Source of the DNA: Endomicrobium sp.
GTDB taxonomy: Bacteria; Elusimicrobiota; Endomicrobiia; Endomicrobiales; Endomicrobiaceae
Assembly: GCA_031262585.1 (NCBI GenBank)
Contig: JAISHK010000004.1
Location: 145,682-209,681 of the forward strand
Reading direction: 5' to 3'
DNA length: 64,000 nt
Numbering within the stretch: the first letter of the stretch is position 1; every line of letters starts with the position of its first letter. Below the pieces are notes generated by a model that saw nothing but the letters and a program-made list of their open reading frames with translations, ran no database searches and was not told the DNA's origin. Positions 23,701 to 34,407 of the stretch are shown one piece after another. Position numbers and translations under genes: made by a program.

Positions 23701-24000
23701 ATGGAACTTTTTAAAATGGCAAAAGAAGCTATGAATATGAGAAGTAAGTTAAAAGAAATGGAACAAAAATTAAAAGCTAAAATTATTGATGTTGAATATA
23801 AAGGTATTAAAATACAGGTTAATGCCAAAAATGAGTTTTTAAGTTTAAATATTCCTGATAATTTACTTAAAGAAAAAAAAGATAAAATAGAAAAGAAGAT
23901 ATTAGAAGCTTTTGAGGAAGCATGCAAAAAAGCCCAGTTTATTATGACTGAAGAGGCTAAAGGTTTAACAGATAAAATAAAAATTCCAGGATTGAATTAA
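23701..24000 (+). CDS. YbaB/EbfC-family nucleoid-associated protein
   Basis: 99 aa; architecture and C-terminal EEAKGLTDKIKIPGLN typical of the family. Confidence 0.85.
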   Translation: MELFKMAKEAMNMRSKLKEMEQKLKAKIIDVEYKGIKIQVNAKNEFLSLNIPDNLLKEKKDKIEKKILEAFEEACKKAQFIMTEEAKGLTDKIKIPGLN

Positions 24001-24077
24001 AATTAAGATAAAAGTAGATATTTACTAAAAATTTGAATTGTATAGTTCTTCTATGAAAGAAACTAAAATATAGTATT

Positions 24078-24728
24078 TTAGGACAATTTTATAGCTAGAC
24101 AAATTTCATTTAAAGGGCATATCATGTGATTAGGTTTTTTTGCTTTGCAAATTTTTCGTCCCATAGTTTGTATATAAATGGGAAATTTTATCCAATAGTC
24201 TTTTGGAATTATTTTCATTAAATCAGTTTCAATTTTAACGGGATTTTTATGATTTGTGAGTTTTAATAAATTAGCAATTCTAATAACATGTGTATCAACA
24301 GTTATACCTTCTGGTTTTCCAAAACCACTACCTAGAACAACATTTGCAGTTTTTTGCCCAACTCCAGGAAATTTAAGAAGTTCTTTCATAGTTTGCGGTA
24401 CGGTCCCATTATAAATATCTATTATCATTTGTGCTGTTTTTATAATATTTTTTGCCTTATTCCTAAAAAATCCTGCAGTTCTTATATATCTTTCCAACTC
24501 CAAAACATCAGCTTGTGCATAGTCTTTTATACTTTTATAGCTTTTAAAAAGAACTTTTGTTATTTTATTAACTCGCTCATCAGTACACTGAGCAGACAAT
24601 ATTACAGCTACAAGTAATTCAAAAACACTTGAAAAATGCAAAGTGCATTTAGCATTTCCAAAATGTTTTTCTAATTTCTTTATAATATTTAATGCATATT
24701 CACATTTTAATGCCTTGCTAATCATCAT
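24078..24728 (-). CDS. nth: Endonuclease III
   Basis: LLVAVILSAQCTDERVN, LLKFPGVGQKTANVVLGSGFG, TVDTHVIRIANLL motifs; C-terminal cysteines present in CKAKKPNHMICPLNEIC. Confidence 0.95.
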   Translation of the reverse strand: MMISKALKCEYALNIIKKLEKHFGNAKCTLHFSSVFELLVAVILSAQCTDERVNKITKVLFKSYKSIKDYAQADVLELERYIRTAGFFRNKAKNIIKTAQMIIDIYNGTVPQTMKELLKFPGVGQKTANVVLGSGFGKPEGITVDTHVIRIANLLKLTNHKNPVKIETDLMKIIPKDYWIKFPIYIQTMGRKICKAKKPNHMICPLNEICLAIKLS

Positions 24729-24941
24729 TTTCTAATTACCATCACGAAAATGTCCAGAATAAAAATCATTGTTTTTTCAACAGCAATATCTTTTATTTTC
24801 ATGCTTAAATTTTATCTACTTCAAACCTAGCTTCACAATTTCTACTTTAATCGTTTAGCACTAAGAAAAGAAATAATACAACAAATTTATAAAACTTGTT
24901 GTGTACATTGTTCTCTAACTTTTTTATTATTAATATCTATT

Positions 24942-25739
24942 TTATATCTTTGTAGTATTATAATCATTATTTATAATCTTAAGAACTTCTTTATGGATTA
25001 ATCCATTTGAAGCGACCAAAGTCTCATTAAATATTGAACTCATTGCTCCATTATAATCAGACACTATCCCACCAGCTTCCTCTACTATTAAACTACCAGC
25101 TGCAACATCCCATGGTTTTAATCCCTCTTCCCAAAAAAAATCAAAACGACCAGCTGCAACATAAGCCATATCTAAAGCAGCAGACCCCAATCTCCTTACT
25201 CCTTGAGCTTTAAGTATTACATTTTCAAAGTTCTTCATCACTCTTGTTTTATTTTTGTTAATATTATAAGGAAAGCCTGTAACAGTCAAAGCACGAATAG
25301 TATCCTGTATCTTTGAAACTTTAATTCGTTTTCCATTAAGCCATGCACCTTTATTTTTCTCAGCAATAAAAATTTCTTGTGTAACAGGAGCATATATGAC
25401 ACCTGAAATAATTTCATCATTATATTTTAGTCCTACTGAAACACAAAACAGAGAAATTCCATGAATAAAATTAACTGTACCATCAAGAGGATCTATAATC
25501 CAACAATATTCTCTGCCCAATTCATTTACATTATCTTCTTCAGCTAAAATACCATAACATGGAAAAATGTCTTTTAATATTTTTATTATCGCTATTTGAG
25601 ATTTTTTATCTGTCTGAGTAACCGGATCAATATCTCCTTTATAACTAATATCAAGCACACCATTATAATGCTTTAAAAGAATTTCAGCTCCTGCTTTTGC
25701 TGCCTTTAAAGCAACATTCGTATAAGATGAAAATTTCAC
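24942..25739 (-). CDS. suhB: Inositol monophosphatase family protein
   Basis: DPVTQTDKKSQ, AEEDN, WIIDPLDGTVNFIHGI, KPWDVAAGSLIVEEAGG motifs. Confidence 0.93.
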   Translation of the reverse strand: MKFSSYTNVALKAAKAGAEILLKHYNGVLDISYKGDIDPVTQTDKKSQIAIIKILKDIFPCYGILAEEDNVNELGREYCWIIDPLDGTVNFIHGISLFCVSVGLKYNDEIISGVIYAPVTQEIFIAEKNKGAWLNGKRIKVSKIQDTIRALTVTGFPYNINKNKTRVMKNFENVILKAQGVRRLGSAALDMAYVAAGRFDFFWEEGLKPWDVAAGSLIVEEAGGIVSDYNGAMSSIFNETLVASNGLIHKEVLKIINNDYNTTKI

Positions 25740-25751
25740 AATAACACCTCT

Positions 25752-26498
25752 CTATTTTATTAACTTTTGTAATAATATAAAATGTTCTATATTTCCTTTA
25801 GGGCCTTTTAATCCAGAGTCTACTTCTGAAACTATTTTAAAACCTAAATCACAAGCAACTTTTTTAATTTTATTAATAGCTTTTTGTCTCAATTTTTCGT
25901 CTCTTACAACGCCTTTTTTTATCTCTGAAGGTTCAAGCTCAAATTGTGGCTTTATCATAGCTAAAACAAAACCATTTTCAAAAATATTTTTATATGCTAT
26001 AGGCAAAATTTTATCAAGCGAGATAAAGGATACGTCTACTGTTATAAAATTTATATTATCTTTCAACAAAGATTCATCAAAATATCTGAAATTAACATTT
26101 TCAACATTAATAACTCTTACATCATTTCTCAACTTATAATGCAACTGACCATACCCAACATCTACTGCATAAACTTTTATGGCCCCTTTTTGAAGCATGC
26201 AATCTGTAAAACCTCCAGTTGATGCTCCTATATCTAAACAAATACATCCTCTTATATTAATATTTAAATCACTCAAAGCCGACTCTAATTTTAAACCTCC
26301 ACGCGAAACATAAGGATTTTTATTCTTAATTTCAACTAAATCTTCTTCACTAACTAATATTCCACTTTTATACTGAACCTGATTATTTACAAAAATATTC
26401 CCTCCTATTACAAATGCACGTGCCTTCGCACGAGTTTCGACCAATCCTTTCTCAAAAAGTAAAACATCAAGGCGTTTTTTATTTTTATTACTTTTCAT
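25752..26498 (-). CDS. tlyA: TlyA-family rRNA methyltransferase / S4-domain protein
   Basis: N-terminal S4 domain (RLDVLLFEKGLVETRAKARAFVIGG), CLDIGASTGGFTDCMLQKGA, VDVSFISLDKILP, IKPQFE motifs. Confidence 0.94.
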   Translation of the reverse strand: MKSNKNKKRLDVLLFEKGLVETRAKARAFVIGGNIFVNNQVQYKSGILVSEEDLVEIKNKNPYVSRGGLKLESALSDLNINIRGCICLDIGASTGGFTDCMLQKGAIKVYAVDVGYGQLHYKLRNDVRVINVENVNFRYFDESLLKDNINFITVDVSFISLDKILPIAYKNIFENGFVLAMIKPQFELEPSEIKKGVVRDEKLRQKAINKIKKVACDLGFKIVSEVDSGLKGPKGNIEHFILLQKLIK

Positions 26499-26505
26499 AA
26501 GTTAC

Positions 26506-28353
26506 TCAGGTTAACATTATTTGCAATGCTTTTTTTACTATATTTTCACACGTAAAACCATACTTTTTTTTTAAAATTTTTAAACTCCCATGTTCTATAA
26601 ATTTATCTGGAAGACCTATACACTCTACAACAGCTCCGCTTCCATATAAAAATGTTTTCACAGTTTCACCAAATCCTCCTATTAAAGAATTTTCTTCAAT
26701 TGTAATAAATCTTTTTGTTTTCAAAAGCATTTCATTTATAACGCAAGCATCAAGAGGTTTTACAAATCGCATATTTACTACTGCTGCATTTACATTTTTC
26801 TCTGCAAGTAAACGTGCTGCTTCTAAACATGTATAAACATGATTCCCTATGGCAAGAAAACAAATATCTTTACCTTCTTTTAAAATTACAGATTTGCCTA
26901 TTGGCAATACATATGATGTTTCATCCAACGCAACTCCTAATCCAGGACCTTTTGGATATCTTATAAAGCACGGTTTATCTGAATTTAATGCTGTTTTAAG
27001 CATATACTGTAATTCATTTTCATCACATGGTGCCATAATAACAACATTTGGGATATAATTTAGATATGACAAATCAAAAGCACCATGATGTGTACAACCA
27101 TCTTCTCCTACAAGTCCAGCTCTATCTAAAACAAAAACAACTGGAAGATTTTGCAAAGCCACATCATGGATAATATTATCCAACGCCCTTTGCATAAAAG
27201 TAGAATATATTGCACATACAGGTTTCATTCCAGCTGCTACCATTGCAGCAGCAAAAGTTACTGCATGTCCTTCAGCAATTCCAACATCAAAATATCTATC
27301 CGGGAATTTTCTTGCAAATTTATCAAGTCCCGTCCCTCCTGGCATAGCTGCAGTTATCGCCAAAATTCTTTTATCGGAAGAAGCTAATTTTATTAAACTA
27401 TCTGAAAAAACTTTTGCATACGTAACTCTTTCATTCTTAGCAGGTTCACCTGTTACAATATTAAACTTACCAATTCCATGAAATTTTATAGGATTTTCCT
27501 CGGCGGGCAAATAACCTTTGCCTTTTTTTGTAATAACGTGTAAAAGCACCGGTCCTTTCATATCTTTTAAATTTTCTAATATAATTATTAAATTATTGAT
27601 ATCATGTCCTTGTACAGGTCCTATATATGTAAAACCCATCTCTTCAAAAAGCATACCTGGGAATAACATAACTTTTACTCTTTTTACAAATTTTCTAAAC
27701 GAAGATCCAAAATTATGCAATCTACTTACTGTCTTCATAATTTTTTCTTCAACTTTTCTTGCCATACCAGCCGTTAAAAGCTTTGCAAAATATCCAGCTA
27801 TAGCACCAACTTTTTGCGAGATAAACATTTCATTATCATTTAATATAACAATCATGTCTGTTTTCAAATGTCCAGCATTTTGCAATCCTTCAAAGGCAAG
27901 TCCACTGGTCATAGAACCATCGCCAATAACGGCAATAACTTTATAATTTTCATTCCTTAAATCTCTGGCAACTGCAAAGCCTAAACCTGCAGAAATTGAT
28001 GTTGAAGAATGTCCCACTCCAAAAGCATCATATTCTGACTCAAAACGACTTGGGAAACCACTTAACCCATTATACATCCGTATAGTTTTAAATTTACATT
28101 TTCTTCCGGTAATAATTTTATGTGCGTATGATTGATGTCCAACATCCCAAATTATCTTATCAGTAGGACAATTAAACACATAATGCATTGCTATAGTTAA
28201 ATCTACAACTCCAAGACTAGGAGCCAGATGTCCACCATTTTTTGAAATTGAGCTTATTATCTCTTCTCTTATCTCGCTTGCAAGAATCGACAAATTCTCT
28301 TTCTTTACCTTTTTTAAATCCTCAGGACTATCTATAGAATCTAATATTTTCAC
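26506..28353 (-). CDS. dxs: 1-deoxy-D-xylulose-5-phosphate synthase
   Basis: WDVGHQSYAHKIITGR, GHSSTSISAGLGFA, GDGSMTSGLAFEGLQNAG, LNDNEMFIS, DVGIAEGHAVTFAAAMVAAG, RAGLVGEDGCTHHGAFDLSY motifs. Confidence 0.97.
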   Translation of the reverse strand: MKILDSIDSPEDLKKVKKENLSILASEIREEIISSISKNGGHLAPSLGVVDLTIAMHYVFNCPTDKIIWDVGHQSYAHKIITGRKCKFKTIRMYNGLSGFPSRFESEYDAFGVGHSSTSISAGLGFAVARDLRNENYKVIAVIGDGSMTSGLAFEGLQNAGHLKTDMIVILNDNEMFISQKVGAIAGYFAKLLTAGMARKVEEKIMKTVSRLHNFGSSFRKFVKRVKVMLFPGMLFEEMGFTYIGPVQGHDINNLIIILENLKDMKGPVLLHVITKKGKGYLPAEENPIKFHGIGKFNIVTGEPAKNERVTYAKVFSDSLIKLASSDKRILAITAAMPGGTGLDKFARKFPDRYFDVGIAEGHAVTFAAAMVAAGMKPVCAIYSTFMQRALDNIIHDVALQNLPVVFVLDRAGLVGEDGCTHHGAFDLSYLNYIPNVVIMAPCDENELQYMLKTALNSDKPCFIRYPKGPGLGVALDETSYVLPIGKSVILKEGKDICFLAIGNHVYTCLEAARLLAEKNVNAAVVNMRFVKPLDACVINEMLLKTKRFITIEENSLIGGFGETVKTFLYGSGAVVECIGLPDKFIEHGSLKILKKKYGFTCENIVKKALQIMLT

Positions 28354-29881
28354 AATTACTCCTACATTAAAAACATTGCATAAATCTTAACTAAAAAATA
28401 TTTATTCCTTTCAACAAATTCTAAATTGTTTTTGCACTTTTTAAAAGATAACTACAAATTCCATATTTACATTTTTCAGATTCTATTTCTATTTAATTAT
28501 CATCGCCTTTATTATACTCATTTCTCTCTTAGACTTTTGGAGATTCCCTTATCTCTCCTCCATACACCGTTGTTTTATATTTTTATTTTATCTCATTTTC
28601 TATCACATTATTGACTAAATTATATATTTTTTGCCAAAAATTTACTTCATTATATCCTATAAATATTTCTTTTTTTACCTATTAGTTGATTCATATTTTA
28701 TTCCTGCTTTCATACTCATACCTCTTACTTTCTATTAACTTATTCTTATAACTAATGTATAAATATCTAACACTTTTTTCTCTTTCCAGACAAAAAATTT
28801 ATCTTTTACAAGACACTTAAATGCCTCCATACACCCTACTGACAAAACTATACCGTGTATTCCAAACACATCACCTTACATCACACATGCAACCCTCTCT
28901 GCAATTTTAATTTATTTCCTAATTCTTTTGATCTTTTATAATCACTTCTATTTACCTATATACCTACAATTCCTATAATTCATTATAAATAATAAATTTT
29001 TTATTAACATTACTGTCATCTTCCTATCAGTAAAAGTTATATACTTTGTTACTTCTTCTGAAACTTCGCTTCGCATAATTATTTTATTTGTTTTCCATAA
29101 AGTATCATAGCTATAGATTTTCAAAAAACATCATCTATTTTTCCTTATACTCTCGAGCAACCAATTTTCAAAACATTAGTTTCTGTTCGATTGCACACAT
29201 AAATAAACTCCTTTTTCATCTTTATAATAAACACATCCTAATATATTTTATAAAATATTCTCAGTATTTATTACAACCTCATAAATTTAATTAAAATTTA
29301 CAAATAAATATTCTCATTCTAATTTTAGAGAAACTAATAAAAAAATTACTGTTTTACTAGTCACCTAACTACCATAAACTTCCTAAACATCTAAAACATT
29401 ATTTAAAGTTTTCAAATATTCATTTTAAAAGTCCCATTATTTTATACAAATATTTACATATATTAAAAATCTTCATATACATTTTATTATTTTCATTAAT
29501 ATCAATTAGAAAAATATCATATCTATAAGCTTCACTCTCTGAAATTTTGTTTTTTCTCAAAATTTTTATTCTTTATTCTTAAATTATTATTATATAATCT
29601 TGTTTCTTTTTCTGCTTTATCTTTAGGGACATTCTTAATTCTTAAATATATACCTGAAGAGATTTTTATCAGAAATAAAAACATTCACATCTAAATAAAC
29701 TTATGAATATTAGTATTGTTTCACTAAAAAATACAATTTTAATGAACTATTATTAACCGATTCTATAAATGAACAATTCATATATGTCCCATATTTCGCT
29801 ATTATTATAAAATGCAACAAATATAAATAACTAAATTCATTGAAACAATTCATTAATATATTTTTTTGTCTAAAAATTTAA

Positions 29882-30094
29882 TTTTGGAAAGATCCTATTG
29901 AAAAGAAAATGGCATATGACCAAACCTCTTCCAAATATTACAAAACTGTTACAAACATAATTATAAATCTAGTTGATAAATATGCTTGCTTTGGAGAAAG
30001 CATTGAAAAAAACAGATTTTTATTACATATATACTTTTCAAAAACCTGAATGGAAAATTGCAACATACAAATTATTGACAAACCTACATTTTAA
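29882..30094 (+). pseudogene. Open non-ATG coding remnant with one internal TGA, unknown family
   Basis: FWKDPIEKKMAYDQTSSKYYKTVTNIIINLVDKYACFGESIEKNRFLLHIYFSKT*MENCNIQIIDKPTF: 55 codons open, TGA at 30047-30049, then 14 more to TAA. Confidence 0.4.
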
Positions 30095-30529
30095 TAGCAA
30101 ATATACCTCTTACATATAAATTCGCTATTGGCTTACCTAAACACGTAATCTAAGCTTCTTAATCCAACATCTGGATTAATTTCAGTCACCAAAATCCATC
30201 TTATAAAATTCTAAACAACTTTCCTTAAAAAATTTCTCATTATTATTCATTTTGTTTTACAGTCTGCTATTACAAATACGACTAACTCATCTGTAATTAA
30301 TATTTCTCTTTTCTTATTACTAACTAAGTCTGAGAACGAAAATTGATATATTCTAGCAATTTGAGTATTATTAAGAAATTAAAAAATAAACTAATATCTT
30401 AGTCAAAATTATTAAAAAACAATCTTCACTAATTCCTTCTTATGACATTACTTCACAAGAAGTGTAAACTCGACTATTTTCATAATTAATCTTTGTATAT
30501 AATTTTAAATTCATAAGAAAATATTTGCA

Positions 30530-33139
30530 TTATAAATTAAAATGCCCTCCACAACATTTTTTATATTTCTTGCCACTACCACACGGACAATCATTATTTC
30601 TTCCTATCTTGTGTAAATCTTTAAGTTTAACTTGATCCTTATTCTTACTATCGTTAATTTTTTCATTAAAATTTACTTTTATATGTTCATAATTTAAATC
30701 TGCAGATTTTATATCAACGTTCAATTTAAAAATATATTCTATTGTATTTTCTCTTATTCTTGTCATCATAGATTCAAACAAAACAAAAGATTCTTTTTGA
30801 TATTCAACTTTTGGATCTTTTTGTGCATAAGCTCTAAAACCTATTCCTTGTCTTAACTGATCAAGAGCATAAAGATGATCTCTCCACGAAGAATCTATTA
30901 TATTTAATAAAATTATTCTTTCCAACTGATATAATACTTCAAAAGTAACCTCTTCTACTCTTTTATTGTATGCATCAATAACCTTTTTATAAACATTTTT
31001 TAAAAGCTCATCTTTTATAATATACTTCACCTTATCATCTTCAAGCTCATATTTAACACCAAAAGTTCTATTTAACCAAGCTTTCATACTCACCCAATCG
31101 CATTGCTCATAATATTTCCCAGATGTCCAAATATCAAGTTTTTCCTCTATGGATTCCTTCATCATATTTTTAATAATTTCTGTTAAATCTTCACCTTCAA
31201 GAATTACATTTCTCAGTTTATAAACTGATTCCCTTTGCTTGTTCATAACATTATCAAAATCTATAAGCTGTTTTCTTATATCGAAATTCATCCCTTCAAC
31301 TTTTTTTTGCGCTCTTTCTACTGCTTTTGATATCCATGGGTGCTGTATATCATCACCTTCTTTTAAACCCAATTTTTGCATTATTATAGATATTTTTTCA
31401 GAACCAAAAAGACGCATAAGCTCATCTTCCATTGAAAGAAAAAATCTTGTAGATCCTGGATCACCTTGTCTGCCAGAACGACCACGAAGTTGATTATCTA
31501 CTCTTCTTGACTCATGCCTTTCAGTACCTATAATATGCAAACCTCCCAACTTTTTAATTTCCTCATTTTGAACTTTATTTCCAGCTCCAAGTACAATATC
31601 CGTACCTCGTCCAGCCATATTAGTAGCTATTGTAACAGCACGTTTAACACCTGCAGCGGCTATAATTTGTGCTTCAAGTTCATGATATTTAGCATTTAAA
31701 ACATTATGAGGAATACTTCTTTTTCTAAGCATCGAGGATAATTTTTCGGATTTTTCTATTGATCTTGTACCTACAAGTACAGGTTGCTCTTTTTTCCATA
31801 GCAATTCTATTTCATTTACAATCGCATTATTTTTTTCATTCTCAGTTCTATATATAACATCTGAATAATCTTTTCTTATCATTTTGTTATTTGTAGGCAC
31901 TTCAACAACTCCAAGCTTATATATTTCCCAAAACTCTTCACTTTCAGTTGAAGCGGTACCCGTCATGCCTGAAATTTTTTTATACATCTTAAAGAAATTT
32001 TGAAATGTTATAGTTGCAAGTGTTTGATTCTCATTTTTTATCTGCAAATTTTCTTTGGCTTCAATAGCTTGATGAAGTCCATCAGACCACCTCCTTCCTG
32101 GCATTAGTCTTCCAGTAAACTCATCTACAATTATAACTTCTTTATCTTCAACCACATATTCAACATCCCTGCGATATAAACTATGAGCCCTCAACGCTTG
32201 TGTTATATGATGCACCCACTCAGCCTGTATATCATCATAAATATTTTTTACTCCTAATATTTTTTCGGATTTTTGCACTCCTTGCTCTGTTAATACTATT
32301 GAATGACTTTTTTCATCAACAAGATAATCGTAACCTTTTGACAAATCAACATTATCATACTTAGCTTTTATTTCCTCACTTTCTGTAATTTTTCTACCTT
32401 TAAGCATTGGCACTATTTTATCTGAAATATAGTATTTATCAGTAGACTGTTCACTTGTTCCTGAAATAATAAGAGGCGTCCTTGCTTCATCAATAAGAAT
32501 TGAATCAACCTCATCTATAATAGCATAATTCAAAGTACGCATAACCCTATCTTCTTTCGCAATAACCATATTATCCCTTAAATAATCAAAACCTAGTTCA
32601 TTATTCGTAACATAAGTTATATCACAATTATATGCAGCTCTTCTCTCTTCATTTCTTGTATTATGTCCAATATTTCCAACTGTAAGCCCAAGTTTTTCAT
32701 AAACCACACTCATCCATTCTTTATCTCTTTTCGCAAGATAGTCGTTTACCGTCACTATATGCACTCCCTTTTGAGGCAAAGCATTAAGGTAAGCAGCAAG
32801 CGTAGCAACTAAAGTTTTACCTTCTCCAGTCTTCATTTCAGCAATTTTACATTTATGAAGAATATACCCGCCAATTATTTGAACATCAAAATGCCTTAAC
32901 CCTATCGTTCTAAGAGAAGCTTCTCTAACACATGCAAAAGCTTCAGGCAAAATACTATCTAAAGTTTCATTTTTTGAAAGACGTTCTCTAAATTCAATCG
33001 TTTTATTTTTTAATTCATCATCTGTAAGCTTTCTTATAGAAGATTCTAAAACATTAACCTTTTCAACTATAGGTTTTATAACCTTTAGGTCCCTTTCATT
33101 TTGAGAATCGAAAATCGCACTTAAAATATTCTTTAACAC
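30530..33139 (-). CDS. secA: Preprotein translocase ATPase SecA
   Basis: 869 aa; MKTGEGKTLVATL, YVTNNELGFDYLRDNM, DEVDSILIDEARTPLIISG, MAGRGTDI, C-terminal SEC-C zinc motif CPCGSGKKYKKCCG. Confidence 0.98.
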   Translation of the reverse strand: MLKNILSAIFDSQNERDLKVIKPIVEKVNVLESSIRKLTDDELKNKTIEFRERLSKNETLDSILPEAFACVREASLRTIGLRHFDVQIIGGYILHKCKIAEMKTGEGKTLVATLAAYLNALPQKGVHIVTVNDYLAKRDKEWMSVVYEKLGLTVGNIGHNTRNEERRAAYNCDITYVTNNELGFDYLRDNMVIAKEDRVMRTLNYAIIDEVDSILIDEARTPLIISGTSEQSTDKYYISDKIVPMLKGRKITESEEIKAKYDNVDLSKGYDYLVDEKSHSIVLTEQGVQKSEKILGVKNIYDDIQAEWVHHITQALRAHSLYRRDVEYVVEDKEVIIVDEFTGRLMPGRRWSDGLHQAIEAKENLQIKNENQTLATITFQNFFKMYKKISGMTGTASTESEEFWEIYKLGVVEVPTNNKMIRKDYSDVIYRTENEKNNAIVNEIELLWKKEQPVLVGTRSIEKSEKLSSMLRKRSIPHNVLNAKYHELEAQIIAAAGVKRAVTIATNMAGRGTDIVLGAGNKVQNEEIKKLGGLHIIGTERHESRRVDNQLRGRSGRQGDPGSTRFFLSMEDELMRLFGSEKISIIMQKLGLKEGDDIQHPWISKAVERAQKKVEGMNFDIRKQLIDFDNVMNKQRESVYKLRNVILEGEDLTEIIKNMMKESIEEKLDIWTSGKYYEQCDWVSMKAWLNRTFGVKYELEDDKVKYIIKDELLKNVYKKVIDAYNKRVEEVTFEVLYQLERIILLNIIDSSWRDHLYALDQLRQGIGFRAYAQKDPKVEYQKESFVLFESMMTRIRENTIEYIFKLNVDIKSADLNYEHIKVNFNEKINDSKNKDQVKLKDLHKIGRNNDCPCGSGKKYKKCCGGHFNL

Positions 33140-34304
33140 ATTCTCCTCGATCTCTTATATATTTTTTATTATAATTAAGAAAATTTCACATTTAAAAAAT
33201 AGCAACTGTTATTTTATTATCTCGTCTAACACTTACTTTTTTAAATTTTGATATAACCTCTGTGTTATTATAACATTTACAAAATTATTCATGCAACATT
33301 AAATAATATATAAGAAGCGATATTTGTCTATCGCTATAACATATTTTTTTCGATTTTATGAACATTTGTATTATACTATATACTTTATATTAGATTTAGA
33401 TGAGAATAATTTTTATAGTGCAATGAAGTTTTGTGAAAAAATATTTACTTTATTAATTACTTTATACTATATATTCTTTTATTCTTATTCTAAAAAACAA
33501 CAAATTTATAAATCGTAATAGACAAAGCACTAATTGAACAATATAATAATTAAGATATATCTAAAAAACAATTAAAAAATGAACAAAGTAGACTACCTAA
33601 CGCTGTTACTCAACTATAATGGATGGCTACACAATCCATTATCAAATTATAGTTCAAAAAAGACGAATTAAATAATAATCATTTAATGTTTGCCTTTCTG
33701 TACTAAAACAATTGATTTCTATTATTAAAAAAGAAAAAACCCAAAAACATTTCATATAAAAATTAAAACGAGAAAACATTATAAATCTTCAATGAAACTT
33801 AACTTGCATTAAAAACAAAAAAATGCTCTATTTTTAAAGATAACTATATTATAATAATAAAAAATAGATTTTAACATTGATAGTCACCAAACAATATTAA
33901 TGATAAAATCCTTTCTAGCTATGAAAACAAAAAACACTATTACACATATTACTATCTTAACCTAGTACATGCACAATATTTACATTCCAAAACCATAATG
34001 CAAGCCAATTATAAGAAATATATACACATTAACTTTCTTTATGATACATTAAATAAAACATTAAACATAAAAAATACACTAATAATAAAAAATTTATGTT
34101 ATATAATTAATTCTTCGCTTTTATTCTAATTTTTTAAACCTTTACTTATATTTGTTTTACCAAATAGTCTTTATCCACTTTCTCATTATTTTATATCTTA
34201 AGATTTCTTTATTTCAATTTATTTTTTACGCTTCAGGCATTTCACTTCGAGCATAATAAAACAATTCATCCTATATTTTTCTCGTCAACTAATATTTATG
34301 AAAA

Positions 34305-34375
34305 AGCGGACGATGGGAATTGAACCCACATCTCAAGCTTGGGAAGCTTGGGTTTTACCATTAGACTACGCCCGC
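34305..34375 (-). tRNA. tRNA-Gly (anticodon CCC), CCA not encoded
   Basis: Reverse complement GCGGGCGTAGTCTAATGGTAAAACCCAAGCTTCCCAAGCTTGAGATGTGGGTTCAATTCCCATCGTCCGC; anticodon stem CAAGC/GCTTG with loop TTCCCAA. Confidence 0.93.
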
Positions 34376-34407
34376 AAAACTCAAAATTTTATCCTTAAAA
34401 AATATTT

